Positions 62,895-64,000 of a stretch of DNA of 64,000 bases are shown in pieces; the stretch's first letter is position 1, and every line of letters starts with the position of its first letter. The DNA lies in the NCBI RefSeq assembly GCF_025837095.1, contig NZ_CP107551.1, positions 2,400,352 through 2,464,351 on the forward strand, read 5' to 3'. The stretch comes from Rhodococcus sp. Z13. GTDB taxonomy: Bacteria; Actinomycetota; Actinomycetes; Mycobacteriales; Mycobacteriaceae. The notes beneath the pieces are model-generated. The model was not told where the DNA came from, ran no database searches, and worked only from the letters and a program-made list of their open reading frames with translations. Both the position numbers and the translations under genes were made by a program.

Positions 62895-64000
62895 CTACTT
62901 GCGGCGGGGGCGCTTCTCGCGGACCCGCACCGAGATGCGTACGGGGCTGCCGTCGAAGCCGAACTCCTCACGCAGGCGGCGTTCGAGGAAGCGCCGGTAA
63001 CCGGCCTCGAGGAAGCCGGTGGTGAACAGCACGAAGGTCGGGGGCCGGGTGGCGGCCTGTGTGGCGAAGAGCACACGCGGCAGCCGGCCGCCGCGCATCG
63101 GCGGCGGGGTGGCCGCGACGACCTCCTTGAGCCAGGTGTTGAGCCGGCCCGTGGAGATGCGCTTGTCCCACGACTCGAGGGCGGTCTCCATCGCCGGGAC
63201 GAGCTTCTGCACGGCCCGCCCGGTCTTCGCGGAGATGTTCACCCGCGACGCCCACGGCACCCGCGACAGGTCGCGTTCGATCTCGCGGCCGAGTTCGTAG
63301 CGGCGGTCCTCGTCGACGAGATCCCACTTGTTGAACGCGATCACGAGGGCCCGCCCGGATTCGACCACCATCGTGATGACCCGCTGGTCCTGCTCGGTGA
63401 TGGGCTGGGAGGCGTCGATGAGCAGTACCGCCACCTCGGCGGCGTCGATCGCCGCGCGGGTGCGCAGCGACGCGTAGTACTCGGCACCGGAGGCGTGCGA
63501 GACCCGCTTGCGCAGACCGGCGGTGTCGACGAAGCGCCACGGCTTGTCGCCGAGTTCGACGATGGAGTCGACGGGGTCGACGGTGGTGCCGGCGACGTCG
63601 TGGACCACCGAGCGTTCGTCGCCGGAGAGCTTGTTGAGCAGGCTCGACTTGCCGACGTTCGGCTTGCCGACCAGCGCCACGCGCCGCGGTCCCTCTCCCC
63701 CGCTGCCTTCACGCGGGGTGGCCGGGAGCTTGGCGAGCAGCTCGTCGAGCAGGTCGCCGGTGCCGCGGCCGTGGGTGGCCGACACCGAATAGGGCTGGCC
63801 GAGGCCGAGGGACCACAGGGCGGCCGCTTCGGCCTCGAGCCGGTCGTCGTCGACCTTGTTGGCGACGAGCAGTACCGGGGTCTTGGAGCGGCGCAGCACC
63901 TTGGCGACGGCCTCGTCGACGGCGGTGGCGCCGACGGTGGCGTCGACGACCACCAGGATGGCGTCGGCGGTGCGCATGGCGACCTCGGCCTGCCGGGCGA
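62895..64000 (-). CDS. der: Ribosome-associated GTPase Der (EngA), C-terminal part
   Basis: The frame runs open to the window edge, so the N-terminus (first G domain start) is missing; about 368 residues are visible. The end of G domain 1 ([21 protein letters not shown]), the whole G domain 2 ([36 protein letters not shown]) and the KH-like C-terminal domain are present. Der is needed for 50S ribosome assembly. tRNA-Pro follows 96 bases after its stop. Confidence 0.95.
   Translation of the reverse strand, partial: ARQAEVAMRTADAILVVVDATVGATAVDEAVAKVLRRSKTPVLLVANKVDDDRLEAEAAALWSLGLGQPYSVSATHGRGTGDLLDELLAKLPATPREGSGGEGPRRVALVGKPNVGKSSLLNKLSGDERSVVHDVAGTTVDPVDSIVELGDKPWRFVDTAGLRKRVSHASGAEYYASLRTRAAIDAAEVAVLLIDASQPITEQDQRVITMVVESGRALVIAFNKWDLVDEDRRYELGREIERDLSRVPWASRVNISAKTGRAVQKLVPAMETALESWDKRISTGRLNTWLKEVVAATPPPMRGGRLPRVLFATQAATRPPTFVLFTTGFLEAGYRRFLERRLREEFGFDGSPVRISVRVREKRPRRK

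Overview
The window is about 70% G+C. Its gene content and order point to a mycolic-acid actinobacterium (Mycobacteriales), most likely Rhodococcus or a close relative. The main evidence is a long block from about 36.9 to 59.6 kb that keeps the order of the Mycobacterium tuberculosis Rv1846c-Rv1822 region: blaI, M56 peptidase, gnd, two CNNM proteins, glcB, VWA protein, then gcvP, MerR, Rv1829, MerR, garA, gcvH, DUF881, DUF1290, DUF881, pgsA2. Assignments rest on motifs and recalled family knowledge. No database search was run.

Layout. (1) 1-10.3 kb: the 3' part of a giant NRPS gene (A-T-E / C-A-T / C-A-T-TE), cut by the window edge and closed by a strong hairpin. (2) 10.4-13.9 kb: a self-contained class I P450 system (P450, [3Fe-4S] ferredoxin, ferredoxin reductase) with a LysR regulator. 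(3) 13.9-21.4 kb: a TetR-type regulator divergent from a six-gene catabolic operon: a phosphotriesterase-like pseudoenzyme, an intact phosphotriesterase-like hydrolase, an FAD monooxygenase, an HSL-type esterase, a metallo-beta-lactamase-fold hydrolase and a CocE/NonD-type serine hydrolase. (4) 21.5-25.4 kb: small accessory genes (VOC protein, methyltransferase, HNH nuclease), then about 1 kb without genes that holds a very good match to the chromosome-dimer-resolution site dif at 24134-24161. A remnant of a TAXI-type TRAP solute-binding protein lies just beyond. The window therefore probably spans the replication terminus. (5) 25.5-30.7 kb: SoxR-type regulator, VIT-family transporter, Fic protein with a 36-bp operator-like palindrome, Xer-type tyrosine recombinase and NDH-2, written in G-rich codons unlike the C-rich codons of most neighbours. 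(6) 30.7-33.3 kb: thioesterase, secreted protein, broken PD-(D/E)XK-like gene and FhuF-like protein, with IdeR-type iron boxes. (7) 33.5-36.9 kb: an iron-chelate ABC importer (two permeases and an ATPase, no binding protein) whose first permease carries an RDD-like N-terminal extension. (8) 36.9-50.5 kb: the plus-strand half of the conserved block. (9) 50.6-59.6 kb: its minus-strand half, with gcvP behind a tandem glycine riboswitch. (10) 59.7-64 kb: Nudix hydrolase, phosphotransferase, YjbR and VOC proteins, tRNA-Pro(GGG) and the start of der.

The most noteworthy items are the dif site with its Xer-like recombinase 4 kb away, the paired catalytic and metal-ligand-less phosphotriesterase homologues heading an uncharacterised catabolic operon, and the RDD-FecCD fusion permease under IdeR-type control.
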